Assembly: GCF_014656355.1 (NCBI RefSeq)
Contig: NZ_BNCG01000003.1
Coordinates: forward strand, 310,001 to 374,000
Source of the DNA: Camelimonas fluminis
Lineage (GTDB): Bacteria > Pseudomonadota > Alphaproteobacteria > Rhizobiales > Beijerinckiaceae
Direction of reading: 5' to 3'
DNA length: 64,000 bases
Numbering within the stretch: the stretch's first letter is position 1; each line of letters opens with the position of its first letter. Both the position numbers and the translations under genes were made by a program. This document shows positions 52,756-62,220 of this stretch, piece after piece. Under the pieces are notes generated by a model, which did no database searches, had not been told where the DNA came from, and worked only from the letters and a program-made list of their open reading frames with translations.

Positions 52756-53844
52756 ATGGACAGGCGCACACTCCTGCTTGCTTCACTGTCCGCTGTGACG
52801 ACCGCCAGCCTTGCTGCGCCAGTTTCAGCCAGGCCGCCGCGCCGCCAGGCCGCGAAGAGCGAGCCGGCTTCAGGGCCTGCACCGGACCCGGTGAACGAAG
52901 CGGTGCGCGCTTTCGCCGCCATGGATCTGGGGCCAGAGGGCCGCGCGTCCTGCCTCATCGTTGCTGACGAACGCGCCAGCGCGGAGGCTCAGGGGGGCGC
53001 ACAGGAGGCGGGCGCAAAGAAAGAAGACCGGACTTTGTGGCGGGCGGCGCACGCGCCGGACGAGGCGCTTTTTGTCGGCAGCGCCGTCAAGACCTTCATT
53101 CTCGCCGGATTCCTGCAGCAGCAGGAGGCTGGCAGGACCTCCATGAGCGCCCAGGCGGTCATTGATGATTCGGTCCGGTCGCTGTCGAGCCCGGTGTTCA
53201 TCAATCTCACCGGCCGCACGCCCTATGTCAGCGTGCTGGAGGCGATGATCACCCACAGTGACAACACCGCGACCGATGTTGCGCTGGCCGCAACCGGGCC
53301 CGCCAACGTGCGCGCGCTGATCCAGAAAGCCGGGCTGACAAAAACCCGCATACCGGATTCAACCCGGGCGTTGTTCGGCTGGCTGGCTGGCGGCGCCCAG
53401 GGCGTCGACCCGGGCTGGCAGGGGTTGCAGGCCATTGCGGCCGGTCCCGCGCCAGCCAGGAGCCGCAGTCCGGTTGGCGGCGACGGCCCGACCATGCAAA
53501 GCACGGCGAGCGACCTGGTGAACTGGCACCGCGCCGCCATGACCGGGCGTTTTTTCGAGAAGCCCGAAACTTTTCTGCAGTACCGGCGCATCATGGCCAT
53601 GGCGGACGCCCTGCCGCAGGTCACGCCGCCGGACGCGCTGGCCTGGGGCAAGGGCGGCAGCATCGACTGGGCCGGATTTCACTGCTTCAGCCTTGCCGGC
53701 CAGATGTTGACGGCGGGTGGGCCGGCGACGTTCTGCTTCACCATCAACTGGCGCGGTCCGGACGCCGACACGCCGCGGGTGTTTGCTGTTTACCGGGATG
53801 CGGTGCGCAAGGCGCTGGCCGAGACGTACAACGCCAGGTCGTGA
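52756..53844 (+). CDS. Exported serine hydrolase with class A beta-lactamase-type motifs
   Basis: The 362-residue protein has a twin-arginine-like signal (MDRRTLLLASLSAVTTASLA, cleavage near APVSA). The penicillin-recognising motifs are in the expected order: SxxK as VGSAVKTF (Ser 109, Lys 112), SDN at residues 168-170 in THSDNTATD, and KGG near residue 299 in WGKGGSIDW. The spacing of SxxK to SDN (59) fits class A enzymes. The fold may serve as a beta-lactamase, a carboxypeptidase-type or an unrelated esterase; no resistance can be claimed. GAGAGGG precedes the chosen ATG; the frame is open to 52660. Confidence 0.82.
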   Translation: MDRRTLLLASLSAVTTASLAAPVSARPPRRQAAKSEPASGPAPDPVNEAVRAFAAMDLGPEGRASCLIVADERASAEAQGGAQEAGAKKEDRTLWRAAHAPDEALFVGSAVKTFILAGFLQQQEAGRTSMSAQAVIDDSVRSLSSPVFINLTGRTPYVSVLEAMITHSDNTATDVALAATGPANVRALIQKAGLTKTRIPDSTRALFGWLAGGAQGVDPGWQGLQAIAAGPAPARSRSPVGGDGPTMQSTASDLVNWHRAAMTGRFFEKPETFLQYRRIMAMADALPQVTPPDALAWGKGGSIDWAGFHCFSLAGQMLTAGGPATFCFTINWRGPDADTPRVFAVYRDAVRKALAETYNARS

Positions 53845-54171
53845 GACGCCCCGCCGGGAAGGCGACGCGTCCGCGACCCGCAACCGGAGGCATCGCCAGG
53901 ATTGCGGGCGAAGGGCGGAGCGTCTGGCGGAATGTCCACGGCGCGGTTCATCACGATCACGCCGGCGAGCGCCTGAGGAATGCGGGCGCAGGACAATTGC
54001 TGATTTCGGTAGCGAAGGCGCCGCCGGCGCCCTATCTGAGGAAGCGGGACGGTCTGCCGGGCGCGCTGCTGCTGCTGCGTTGCCCGCGGAAGGCCGTACG
54101 CAAGAACATCCAGGTTCATCGTCAGCCGGGCCCCCGGGGTCCGAATTCGGCGGAAAGGCAGGGAGAACGTC
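53845..54171. other. Gap between serine hydrolase and aldehyde dehydrogenase genes
   Basis: The 327 bases show no supported gene. AGGGAG at 54159-54164 is the ribosome-binding site of the aldehyde dehydrogenase. No clear terminator or repeat is visible. Confidence 0.45.
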
Positions 54172-55611
54172 ATGCGCGATTACACGAAGTTCTATATCGA
54201 CGGAAAATGGGTTGAGCCCGCCGCCGGCGCGAAAACCCTCGACGTGATCAATCCGGCTGACGAATCCGTTGCGGGTCGCATCTCGCTGGGCGCGGCGGCG
54301 GATGTGGACGCCGCTGCAAAGGCGGCGCATCGGGCGTTCCAGACGTTTTCGCGCACCAGCCGCGAAGAGCGCATCGCCCTGCTCGAGCGCATCATTGAGG
54401 AATACAAGAAGCGCTTCGACGACATGGCCGCGGCCATCACCGAGGAAATGGGCGCCCCGACGGTCCTTGCCCAGCGCGCCCAGGCCCCGATGGGCGTCGG
54501 CCACCTGCAGACGGCGCTGAACGTCCTCAAGAACTACAAGTTTGAGGAAGAGCGCGGCGGCACCGTCATCGTCAAGGAGCCGATCGGCGTCTGCGGTTTC
54601 ATCACGCCGTGGAACTGGCCAGTTAACCAGATCGCCTGCAAGGTCGCTCCGGCGCTGGCCACAGGCTGCACCATGGTGCTGAAGCCGTCCGAGATCGCGC
54701 CGTTCTCCGGCCAGATCTTCGCCGAGATCATGGACGCCGCCGGTGTGCCGGCTGGCGTGTTCAACCTGGTCAATGGCGATGGCCCGACCGTTGGCGCCGC
54801 CATCAGCTCGCACCCGCTGATCGACATGGTGTCGTTCACCGGTTCGACCCGAGCCGGCATCGAAGTGGCGAAGAACGCTGCGCCGACCGTCAAGCGCGTG
54901 CACCAGGAACTGGGCGGCAAGAGCCCGAACATCATCCTTGATGACGCCGACTTCGACCGCGCCGTTTCCGGCGGCGTGCGCAGCGTCATGAACAACTCGG
55001 GCCAGTCTTGCAACGCGCCGACCCGCATGCTGGTGCCGGCCGCCCGCATGGAAGAGGCCATCACCATCGCCCGCGCGGCGGCGGAAGCCACCGTGGTCGG
55101 CAAGCCCCAGGACAAGGTCACCATCGGTCCGGTGGTGTCGGAGACCCAGTTCAACAAGATCCAGGGCCTGATCCAGAAGGGCGTCGATGAGGGCGCGACC
55201 CTGGTCGCCGGCGGTCCTGGTCGCCCGGATGGCCTGGACAAGGGCTACTACGTCAAGCCGACCGTGTTCGCCAACGTCACCAACGAGATGACCATCGCCA
55301 AGGAAGAGATCTTCGGGCCGGTGCTGTCGATCATTGGCTACAAGGACATCGATGAAGCCGTTCGCGTCGGCAACGACACCGAGTACGGCCTCGCCGCTTA
55401 TGTCTCTGGCTCGGATCCGGCCAGGGTGCGTGAAGTGGCCTCGCGCCTGCGCGCTGGCCAGGTCATCCTCAACGGCGCCGCGCCGGACCTGATGGCTCCG
55501 TTCGGCGGCTACAAGATGTCCGGCAACGGTCGCGAGTGGGGCGATCACGCTTTCGGCGAGTTCCTTGAGGTCAAGGCCGTGCTGGGCGTGCCGAAGCAGG
55601 CCGCCGAGTAA
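54172..55611 (+). CDS. NAD(P)-dependent aldehyde dehydrogenase
   Basis: The 479-residue protein has the aldehyde dehydrogenase pattern: TPWNWPVNQIACKVAPALA (cofactor loop), SFTGSTRAGIEVAK (nucleotide binding), ELGGKSPNIILDDADF with the general-base Glu near residue 246, and the catalytic Cys near residue 281 in GQSCNAPTRM, then EEIFGPVLSI. Length and motifs are normal for the family; the specific substrate (short aliphatic, betaine-type or other) cannot be told. It is a single-gene unit with its own terminator. Confidence 0.95.
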   Translation: MRDYTKFYIDGKWVEPAAGAKTLDVINPADESVAGRISLGAAADVDAAAKAAHRAFQTFSRTSREERIALLERIIEEYKKRFDDMAAAITEEMGAPTVLAQRAQAPMGVGHLQTALNVLKNYKFEEERGGTVIVKEPIGVCGFITPWNWPVNQIACKVAPALATGCTMVLKPSEIAPFSGQIFAEIMDAAGVPAGVFNLVNGDGPTVGAAISSHPLIDMVSFTGSTRAGIEVAKNAAPTVKRVHQELGGKSPNIILDDADFDRAVSGGVRSVMNNSGQSCNAPTRMLVPAARMEEAITIARAAAEATVVGKPQDKVTIGPVVSETQFNKIQGLIQKGVDEGATLVAGGPGRPDGLDKGYYVKPTVFANVTNEMTIAKEEIFGPVLSIIGYKDIDEAVRVGNDTEYGLAAYVSGSDPARVREVASRLRAGQVILNGAAPDLMAPFGGYKMSGNGREWGDHAFGEFLEVKAVLGVPKQAAE

Positions 55612-55635
55612 GACCGGAACAGGCTGGAAACATGA

Positions 55636-55662
55636 GGCCGGGCGAAAGCCCGGCCTTTTTTT
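55636..55662 (+). terminator. Intrinsic terminator after aldehyde dehydrogenase
   Basis: GGCCGGGC and GCCCGGCC pair around a GAAA tetraloop, followed by seven T. Confidence 0.95.
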
Positions 55663-55686
55663 GTTGCGCTGCGCCGACTGGCGGCT

Positions 55687-56670
55687 TCAGGCTGCGGAAT
55701 CCGGGGACTCCGTTGGCTTTTGGTCCGTGGATTTCGGGGTCTTGATGAATTGCGGGCGCCAGCGGCGGTGCATCCACAGCCACTGTTCAGGATGCTCCAG
55801 CACCCAGTCCGCCACCACGTCGGTCATGGCCTGCATGGCCCCGGCCACGTCGATTTCGCCGCTGGCGTCGCGCGGCAATTCCAGTGGCGGCGTCAGTTCG
55901 ATGCGGAAACGGGCGCCGTCAAGGCGGATGACGCGGGCGCCGTGCACCGGGCAGTCGAAGCGGCGGGCGAACTTGCCCATGATCGGATTGGTGAGGCACG
56001 GACGCCCGAGGAACCGGGTGACCACGCCACGGGTAAAATGCTGGTCGATGAGCATGCCGAGGTGACCGCCCTTTTCCAGCGCCTCCACCATGGCGAAGGC
56101 GGCGCCTGGCCGCGCCGCTTCGAGGCCGCCCATGGTCTGGCTGCGAATTTCCTGCACCGCGCCGGCGATGGCCGGATCATTGGGAGCGCGGAACACCGCG
56201 GTCACGGCCAGATCATAACGGGCGGCGCAGATCGCCGGCAGCTCCCAGTTGGCCAGATGCGCCGAGAAGATGATGCCTGGCTTCTCGTCCTCCCGCAGGG
56301 CGATGAAGTGCTCGATGCCGGAAACCTGGATGCGACCGTTCGGATCGGGATTGTCGTAATCGTAGTCGAAAATCTCCGCCAGATGCGGATATTCGCCAGC
56401 GGTGCGTCCCAGATTTTCCCAGGACTTGCGGGCGATCGCCTTCAGCTCCGCGTCTGGCTTGTCGGGAAAGGTCGCTCGCAGGTTGGCCATGGCGACGCGA
56501 TTGACGCCCATCAATGGGCCGATGGCGCGGGCCAGAGCGCCGCCAAGGGCGCTGGAGCGGTCCGGCCCGAGCAAGCGAAAGAAGCCAAAGATGGCGCGCA
56601 CGGCGCCAAGCATGAGGACGCTGGCGACGCGGGAGCCGGTTTTGCGAATAACTGTCTGGAAGCGTGACAC
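55687..56670 (-). CDS. Lipid A biosynthesis lauroyl acyltransferase (LpxL/HtrB-like)
   Basis: The 327-residue membrane-bound acyltransferase carries the H-x4-D/E motif as SAHLANWELPAI, preceded by GIIFS and followed by the second block GMLIDQHFTRGVV and the WVLEHPEQWLWMHRRWRP end, all typical of the LpxL/LpxM family that adds secondary acyl chains to Kdo-lipid A. It lacks the usual long N-terminal helix only if the GTG at 56670 is used; the frame is open to 56802 and the true start is uncertain. No other lipid A genes lie beside it. Confidence 0.9.
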   Translation of the reverse strand: MSRFQTVIRKTGSRVASVLMLGAVRAIFGFFRLLGPDRSSALGGALARAIGPLMGVNRVAMANLRATFPDKPDAELKAIARKSWENLGRTAGEYPHLAEIFDYDYDNPDPNGRIQVSGIEHFIALREDEKPGIIFSAHLANWELPAICAARYDLAVTAVFRAPNDPAIAGAVQEIRSQTMGGLEAARPGAAFAMVEALEKGGHLGMLIDQHFTRGVVTRFLGRPCLTNPIMGKFARRFDCPVHGARVIRLDGARFRIELTPPLELPRDASGEIDVAGAMQAMTDVVADWVLEHPEQWLWMHRRWRPQFIKTPKSTDQKPTESPDSAA

Positions 56671-57158
56671 TTGTGATCCGGGGTGCGAACGATGCGCGCA
56701 GATAAACCAATTTGCGCGAAAGGGGGAGCTGCTATTGCAGAAAAACGCGGCGGCGCGGCGCTGCGGTCGGTTGCGCCGCCATTGCGCGCGGAGAGCCTGC
56801 AAGATGCGTGAAGGCCTTCATCACAGGTTATGCGCGCGCCAGCGGTGGTGATAAAACGGGTGGAGCCCATTTGACATCGGCGTCCACCTTCAAATCACGC
56901 TGCGGGCAAATGTCAAACCCACAGGTTTCGCCAGAAAAACAACAGGTTGCTGGTTGTCTTCTGATGGCGCCCGTCGCGCCGCCCGGGATCGGGGGATGCG
57001 AATGCCGGAATCAGACCGCGAGGGCGCGCCGCGCCAGATCGGACCGGGTCCCGGTGAAATCCGGACGGCGCCAGCCTTCGCCAGCGCGCGGATGCCGCAG
57101 CATCCTCGCGATCAGGTTATAAGACGTTTTCCTGGAAGCCAGGTTTGATTGCAAGGAA
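56671..57158. other. Gap between acyltransferase and ubiG
   Basis: The 488 bases between these two divergent genes show no gene with similarity. AAGGA just before ATG 57159 is near the ubiG start. I see no strong palindrome or terminator. Confidence 0.45.
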
Positions 57159-57929
57159 ATGAGGCCTGTGAGCAACGATCCATCCGCGTCGTCCCCCCCT
57201 CGCACCGATCCGGCGGAAGTCGCGCATTTCGACGCTTTGGCGCGGCGGTGGTGGGATCCTGACGGGCCGATGAAGCCGCTGCACCGGCTGAACCCCGTGC
57301 GGCTCGCCTTTATACGCGATGTGGTTTGCGAGCATTTTGGCCGCGACGTACGGGAAGCCGCGCCACTCTCGGGTCTCACGGCCCTTGATGTCGGTTGTGG
57401 CGCCGGCATGTTGTGCGAGCCAATGACCCGCATGGGCGCCTCGGTCACCGGGCTCGATCCGGCGCCGGAAAACATCGCCGTCGCCCGGGCGCACGCGCAG
57501 GCCGGCGGCCTTGACATCAGCTATCGCGGCGAACTGGTTGAGGACGTGGCGGCGGCGGGCGAGCGCTTCGACATCGTCACCGCGATGGAGGTGATCGAGC
57601 ACGTGCCTGATCCGGCAAGTTTCGTGGCCGCCTGTTGCGACGCCGTGAAGCCGGACGGGATCCTGCTCATGGCGACCCTGAACCGCACCCGCAAGGCGTG
57701 GGCGCTGGCGATTGTCGGCGCCGAATACGTGCTGCGCTGGGTGCCGCGCGGCACCCATGACTGGAACCGGTTCGTTACCCCCGAGGAGCTCGCCGCCTTC
57801 ATCGCCGGCGGCGGCATGGGGGTGCAGCGCACGGAGGGCGTGGTTTACGAACCCTGGCGGGACGTCTGGCGGCGTTCGCCGGACACTGACGTCAACTACA
57901 TGCTTTCCGCCCGCCGGCCGCGCGGTTAG
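57159..57929 (+). CDS. ubiG: Ubiquinone biosynthesis O-methyltransferase UbiG
   Basis: UbiG methylates two hydroxyl groups in ubiquinone synthesis using SAM. The 256-residue protein shows AEVAHFDALARRWWDPDGPM near the start, the hallmark of UbiG, then the SAM motif ALDVGCGAGMLCEPM near residue 75, GLDPAPENIAVARAHA and ILLMATLNRT. Length fits. ATG 57159 and an in-frame GTG 57168 are both possible starts; the second gives the usual short N terminus. It is convergent with the MATE gene, with 31 bases between them. Confidence 0.95.
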   Translation: MRPVSNDPSASSPPRTDPAEVAHFDALARRWWDPDGPMKPLHRLNPVRLAFIRDVVCEHFGRDVREAAPLSGLTALDVGCGAGMLCEPMTRMGASVTGLDPAPENIAVARAHAQAGGLDISYRGELVEDVAAAGERFDIVTAMEVIEHVPDPASFVAACCDAVKPDGILLMATLNRTRKAWALAIVGAEYVLRWVPRGTHDWNRFVTPEELAAFIAGGGMGVQRTEGVVYEPWRDVWRRSPDTDVNYMLSARRPRG

Positions 57930-57960
57930 GCGGAGGTCCGCCGTTCCGTTGCGGCCTGGG

Positions 57961-59367
57961 TCAGCCCGCGCGGCGGAACGCCCGGATGGCCATGGCGACC
58001 ATGGCGACCGAGAATACGAGGGAGGCGAGGGCGCTGGCGAGATAGACGCCCAGCACATCGCCCCACAGCGCCAGCGCCAGCCAGCCGCCGCCGATGGCGA
58101 TGACAAAGCGGACAATGGACAGGATGAATGGCCGGCGGATGTCGCCAAGACCCTGGCAGGCGAAGTAGGCGGCGAGGCCTGCGCCGAGGATCGGAAAGAT
58201 CGGCGTCAGGCAATGGAGGTACAACTCGCCGTAACGGGAGACTGCCGGATCGGAGGTGAAATGCGCCATCCAGCCCTGGGCGTTCCACGAAACGAGGCTG
58301 AACGCCAGGCCGATGCCGGCGGCGATGGTCATGCCGGCCCAGGCCGTGTGGCGGGCGCGGACAGGGTTGCGGGCGCCGACCGCCGTGGCGACCATGGCGA
58401 TGACCGCTGAGCCAAAGGCGAAGGTAATGGGCGCCTGCAGCAGGTCGAGACGGGCGGCCGCGCCGTAGCCAGCGATGGCGGCGTTGCCAAAGCGGCCAAC
58501 CATGCCGGTGACGAGGAACAGCGCCATCTGGAACAGCAGCGCCGAGATGGCGGCCAGCAGGCCGACGCTCATGATGTCGCGGACGTGCGGCCAGTCAAAG
58601 CGGATGGCGCGCAGGCGCAGCCGCGCCAGCGCCCTGGGCGACGTCAGATAGGCGCCGATCATCAGCGAGCCCACGGCGTAAGCGGAGAGGAATGCGACGC
58701 CTGCCCCCGCCACGCCCAACTGGGGAAATGGTCCCCACCCCATGATGAGCGTCGGCGACAGGATCAGGTGCGCCGCCTCGCCAACGACAATCGCCATCGC
58801 CGGCGCCAGCATGTTGCCGGAGCCACGGCAGACATTGGCGAAAATGTTCTGCAGCCAGATCAGCACGCAGCCGCTGAAGCCGACGATGCTGTAGATGACG
58901 GCGGCCTCCAGGGCGGCGCCGCTGAGGCCCATGGCCCGGTAGAGCGCCGGTCCCCCCGCCAGCGCCAGCGCGGTGAACAGGGCGGCTCCCGCCAGCGCCA
59001 GCGCCACGGACACGCCGGCAAGCCGTTGGGCGTTATCGATATGGCCGGCGCCGAGAGCCCGGCCCACAGCGGATGACACGCCAGCGCCGACGCCGGCCGC
59101 CGTCATGGTCTGCATGATGATAAGCAGGGGGAACACCACGGACACGCCGGCCAGCGCTTCCGGGCCCAGCCAGGAGACGAAATAAGCGTCCGCGACAATG
59201 AAGGTGACGCGGGCGATGGCTTCGCCGACATTGGGAGCGGCGAGCACCAGCAGGCGCCCGAACACGGGACCTTCCAGCAACCAGCGGGTCCGCGGCGACA
59301 GGCTGGCGTGGTCAGCCGCCTGTGGGACTGCCGGATCCTGATCGTCAAGGGTGGCGGTGATGGACAT
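57961..59367 (-). CDS. MATE-family efflux transporter
   Basis: The 468-residue protein has twelve hydrophobic segments in two related halves. The N-terminal WLLEGPVFGRLLVLAAPNVG and VADAYFVSWLGPEALAGVSV, with the later FANVCRGSGNMLAPAM and the C-terminal half's AACQGLGDIRRP-type stretch (FACQGLGDIRRPFIL), match multidrug and toxic-compound extrusion proteins. They exchange Na+ or H+ for organic cations; the natural substrate is unknown. ATG 59367 has GGGGAA upstream; the frame extends to 59487 without similarity. Confidence 0.92.
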   Translation of the reverse strand: MSITATLDDQDPAVPQAADHASLSPRTRWLLEGPVFGRLLVLAAPNVGEAIARVTFIVADAYFVSWLGPEALAGVSVVFPLLIIMQTMTAAGVGAGVSSAVGRALGAGHIDNAQRLAGVSVALALAGAALFTALALAGGPALYRAMGLSGAALEAAVIYSIVGFSGCVLIWLQNIFANVCRGSGNMLAPAMAIVVGEAAHLILSPTLIMGWGPFPQLGVAGAGVAFLSAYAVGSLMIGAYLTSPRALARLRLRAIRFDWPHVRDIMSVGLLAAISALLFQMALFLVTGMVGRFGNAAIAGYGAAARLDLLQAPITFAFGSAVIAMVATAVGARNPVRARHTAWAGMTIAAGIGLAFSLVSWNAQGWMAHFTSDPAVSRYGELYLHCLTPIFPILGAGLAAYFACQGLGDIRRPFILSIVRFVIAIGGGWLALALWGDVLGVYLASALASLVFSVAMVAMAIRAFRRAG

Positions 59368-59711
59368 GGCGTTTCCCCGATCATTCCCCTGGCCTGGTGA
59401 AGGGCCGGAGCCGTGGCTTGGCTCGGTCTCTCTCTGAATTGACGCGCTTCGTTCACGCGAACCGGCGTTCGCCCCGCTGGAAAGCATTCTGGCAAATGGC
59501 TCGCCAATCAGGCCACGGGGAACAATCAGCGTCCATTACGCCTCAGGTCATGGCGATGCGCGCTGGCTGCATGAACCCGGCAGAAGCTGGTCTCGCGCGC
59601 ACCGTCATCCACCCTGGGGGCCGGCCTCGCCTGCGGGTGGGGTGCCGCGCGCACAAAAAAACCGGGCGACAGATGTCGCCCGGTTTTCAAAAAGCTCGAT
59701 AACAGGAACGG
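59368..59711. other. Gap between MATE and DUF4167 genes
   Basis: No gene is supported. At 59436-59490 the DNA loosely resembles half of the type 1 intergenic repeat (TTGACGCGCTTCG and AAAGCATTCTGG), too diverged to call as a copy. The DUF4167 terminator at 59654-59687 is listed separately. Confidence 0.45.
59654..59687 (-). terminator. Intrinsic terminator after DUF4167 gene
   Basis: AACCGGGCGAC and GTCGCCCGGTT pair around AGAT; on the minus strand a run of seven T follows. The DUF4167 stop is 25 bases away. Confidence 0.93.
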
Positions 59712-60704
59712 TCAGCCGGCGGCTGACTGTTCGATGTCGGCCGGATCGGCGGCTTCACCGGCGCGCGCGCGGCCACGGCGGCGGCGGGCGCGAACGGGGA
59801 AGCGCTCGCCCGTCTCATCAACCCCGGCGTCCTCCTGCGGCGCCGCGTCCGCGGACAGGTCCGCGCTGCTTTCAGCGACCGGCTCTGGCTGGGCCTCGAC
59901 GGGAGCTGAAGCTGGCGCGGCGCGCAACGGCGTGGTCAGGAAAGCCGGCAGACCTGCTGCGGCGTCCGCTTCATCCACCGGCGTCTCAACGTCGCGGGCC
60001 GGGGCGGCCTCGCGGTCACGCCGGAAACGTTCGCGCCTGCCGCGCGGCTCGCGCTCGCCAGCCTGGCGGAATTCGCCGCTCTCATTAGCGTTGACGCGCG
60101 GCTGGCGTTCGCCGCGCGCGGCGCGCTCCTGCCGCTCCGGGCGGTCTGACCGCTCCTGCCGCTCCGAACGATCCTGGCGGTCTGGCCGCTCCTGACGCTC
60201 CGACCGGTCCTGACGCTCCGAACGATCCTGGCGCTCATAACGTTCGCCGCGCTGGGGGCGCTCGAAACGCTCCTGCCGCTCGCGATAGCCAGAAGAGGCG
60301 CCCTGACCGGGCTGCGGCGCGCCGACGGGATAAGCTTCGTCGCCAGGCGCGACCTGCGGCGGGCGCTGGGTCGCCGGGGCGTCCATGCCGTACTCTTCAT
60401 CGATCTCGCCGTCGTCAGCGTCGTCGAAGGAGCGGGGCAGGGCGCCATAGGCCTGCTGGAACTGCGCCTGAGCCGCAGCGATAATACGGAAGTAGTGCTC
60501 CGCGTGCTGCAGATAGTTTTCGGAAGCGACAGGATCGCCAGTGACCTGCGCGTCGCGGGCCAGTTGCGCATACTTCTCGGCGATATGCTGGGCCGTGCCC
60601 CTGATCTTCACATCCGGTCCATTGGACTCGTAGCTGCGCGTCAGGGGGTTTGGGCCCTTGCGGTTACTCCGTCCCCGCACGCGCCTGTTCTGACCTGGTC
60701 TCAT
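59712..60704 (-). CDS. DUF4167 domain protein with charged repeat tail
   Basis: The 330-residue protein begins with the DUF4167 signature MRPGQNRRVRGRSNRKGPNP, then LTRSYESNGPDVKIRGTAQH and AEKYAQLARDAQVTGDPVAS and LQHAEHYFRI. Beyond residue about 115 it is low complexity: Pro/Gly-rich, then many degenerate Glu-Arg-Gln/Asp-Arg-Ser units (about 150-215), then basic and acidic stretches. The family is typical of Hyphomicrobiales and probably binds RNA or acts in a complex; function is unproven. The ATG at 60704 is the usual start; 60725 is in frame. It lies downstream of prfA-prmC, a conserved order. Confidence 0.9.
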   Translation of the reverse strand: MRPGQNRRVRGRSNRKGPNPLTRSYESNGPDVKIRGTAQHIAEKYAQLARDAQVTGDPVASENYLQHAEHYFRIIAAAQAQFQQAYGALPRSFDDADDGEIDEEYGMDAPATQRPPQVAPGDEAYPVGAPQPGQGASSGYRERQERFERPQRGERYERQDRSERQDRSERQERPDRQDRSERQERSDRPERQERAARGERQPRVNANESGEFRQAGEREPRGRRERFRRDREAAPARDVETPVDEADAAAGLPAFLTTPLRAAPASAPVEAQPEPVAESSADLSADAAPQEDAGVDETGERFPVRARRRRGRARAGEAADPADIEQSAAG

Positions 60705-61296
60705 CTGTCTCTCATGTGAAGCCATTGTCTTGCACTACTTTCCGCTCCGCGCCGGCTTCGCGCGCTGGACGGCCGGGATCTTCATCCACAGCGAGCTACA
60801 GGCCGCTTCTCTCCGGAGAAGCCGATAACCCTGGCTCAGGTGATCAACTGATGACGGCGTGCATCCGGCGGCCGGGCAGTCCCTGAAACGCGGCCGGTTG
60901 CTTAACCCGCCGTCGCTCCAGACAGACGCCAGACCAGGTTCCTTGTCCACCTGGTGCATTCCTGTCCGCGAACTGGTTTCTCTCGCGTGCAAATGCTCTG
61001 GTCTGCGGATGCTTCCGTAATCGTCCATCGGCCGTTGTCAGAGCACAACCGATCCAGTTCCACCACATGGCGACCAGACCAAACTCCAACCATCTGAATC
61101 CTGGGACCTTTCCGACGGTCAGGCGTCTGCCTGACAGGAAAGGGCGCTGGATCGGCGCGGCCGATCGACGCACCCATAAGGCGGCTTCTCCCTTCGAAGC
61201 GCCAGATTACGGGCTCAAATCACGTCGTATGGCTGGCACATTACCTGTTTCGCGCGCCATCGCCAAGCAGAAATTCAGGACCACCGTCCTCGCCCT
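60705..61296. other. Gap between prmC and the DUF4167 gene
   Basis: The 592 bases on the minus-strand path from prmC to the DUF4167 gene show no gene with similarity in either strand and no clear terminator for prmC. It is less GC-rich than the coding parts. I see no repeat linked to other places in the window. Confidence 0.45.
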
Positions 61297-62220
61297 TCAC
61301 GGCCTGACGCCTGAAACCACCCGCATTACCCCCGCCAGATCCGCCGCAACCTGCGTCGCCGCGAAACCGGCGACGCGCATCAACGCCGCGACATCAGCGG
61401 CCTGGCCAGCGCCCACCTCGAACGCCGCGACGCCGCCGGGCCGGAGCAGTCGCATCGCCTGCGGCGCCAGCAGCCGGTAGGGCGCGAGCCCGTCAGGGCC
61501 GCCGTCGAGCGCCAGAACCGGATCGTGCAGGCGCACCCCTGCGTCGAGGCCGGCGAGCGCATGGCTTTCGATATAAGGCGGGTTGGAGACGACCAGGTCG
61601 AACAGGCCCGTCGCAATGGCCTCTGTCCAGTCCCCGGCCATGAAGCCGCTACGCTCGCCCACGCCGTTGGCCAGGGCATTGTCGCGGGCGATCGCCGCCG
61701 CCCCGGGAGCCAGATCGACGCCGACGCCAAAGGCGCCCGGCAATTCGCTGAGCAGGGCGATCAGTATGCAGCCCGTCCCGGTCCCAAGATCCAGGATCTG
61801 CAACGGGTTGCCAGCCTTTTGCAGGTCCAGGCGGGCGAGCGCCGTCTCCACGAGGGTTTCCGTGTCCGGGCGCGGTTCGAGCGTGTCCGGACCTAGGCGG
61901 AACTCCATGCCCCAGAACGCCCGCCGCCCCAGCACCCGCCCCGGTGGTTCTCCAGCCAGGCAACGTTCCGCCGCGGCGCGCAGCAGCGCCCGCTCATCGC
62001 CGGACAACGGGGCCTCAGGCCTGGCGATGATCTGGACCAGATCGAGGCCCAGCACGCCAGCGAACAGGATGCGGGCCATGCGGGGACCTTCGCCGGCGTC
62101 GGGTCCGGCCAAAGCCTTGCCCAGCGCGGCAAGCGTGGCGCTCCGCCCGGCTCCGGCCGGCAAGGCGTCGAACGGCGCCAGCCGCGCGTCAGGCTGGCCT
62201 CCGTCTGGCGCGCCGGTCAT
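61297..62220 (-). CDS. prmC: Release factor glutamine N5-methyltransferase PrmC
   Basis: PrmC methylates the glutamine of the GGQ motif in RF1 and RF2. The 307-residue protein has an N-terminal helical domain, the [20 protein letters not shown] motif, SAM loop [16 protein letters not shown] and the catalytic NPPY in [10 protein letters not shown]. The length is at the upper end of the family. The start overlaps the prfA stop as ATGA, so the two genes are translationally coupled; the substrate (RF1) is the product of the neighbour. Confidence 0.96.
   Translation of the reverse strand: MTGAPDGGQPDARLAPFDALPAGAGRSATLAALGKALAGPDAGEGPRMARILFAGVLGLDLVQIIARPEAPLSGDERALLRAAAERCLAGEPPGRVLGRRAFWGMEFRLGPDTLEPRPDTETLVETALARLDLQKAGNPLQILDLGTGTGCILIALLSELPGAFGVGVDLAPGAAAIARDNALANGVGERSGFMAGDWTEAIATGLFDLVVSNPPYIESHALAGLDAGVRLHDPVLALDGGPDGLAPYRLLAPQAMRLLRPGGVAAFEVGAGQAADVAALMRVAGFAATQVAADLAGVMRVVSGVRP

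Noticed and set aside
52756-53844. Calling the serine hydrolase an antibiotic resistance beta-lactamase
   Set aside because: The motifs also occur in non-resistance hydrolases, the overall sequence is far from known resistance enzymes by eye, and there is no linked ampR.
60060-60260. CRISPR-like array in the DUF4167 gene
   Set aside because: The units are in-frame codons for Arg/Glu-rich repeats, vary in length and have no spacers; no cas genes are near.
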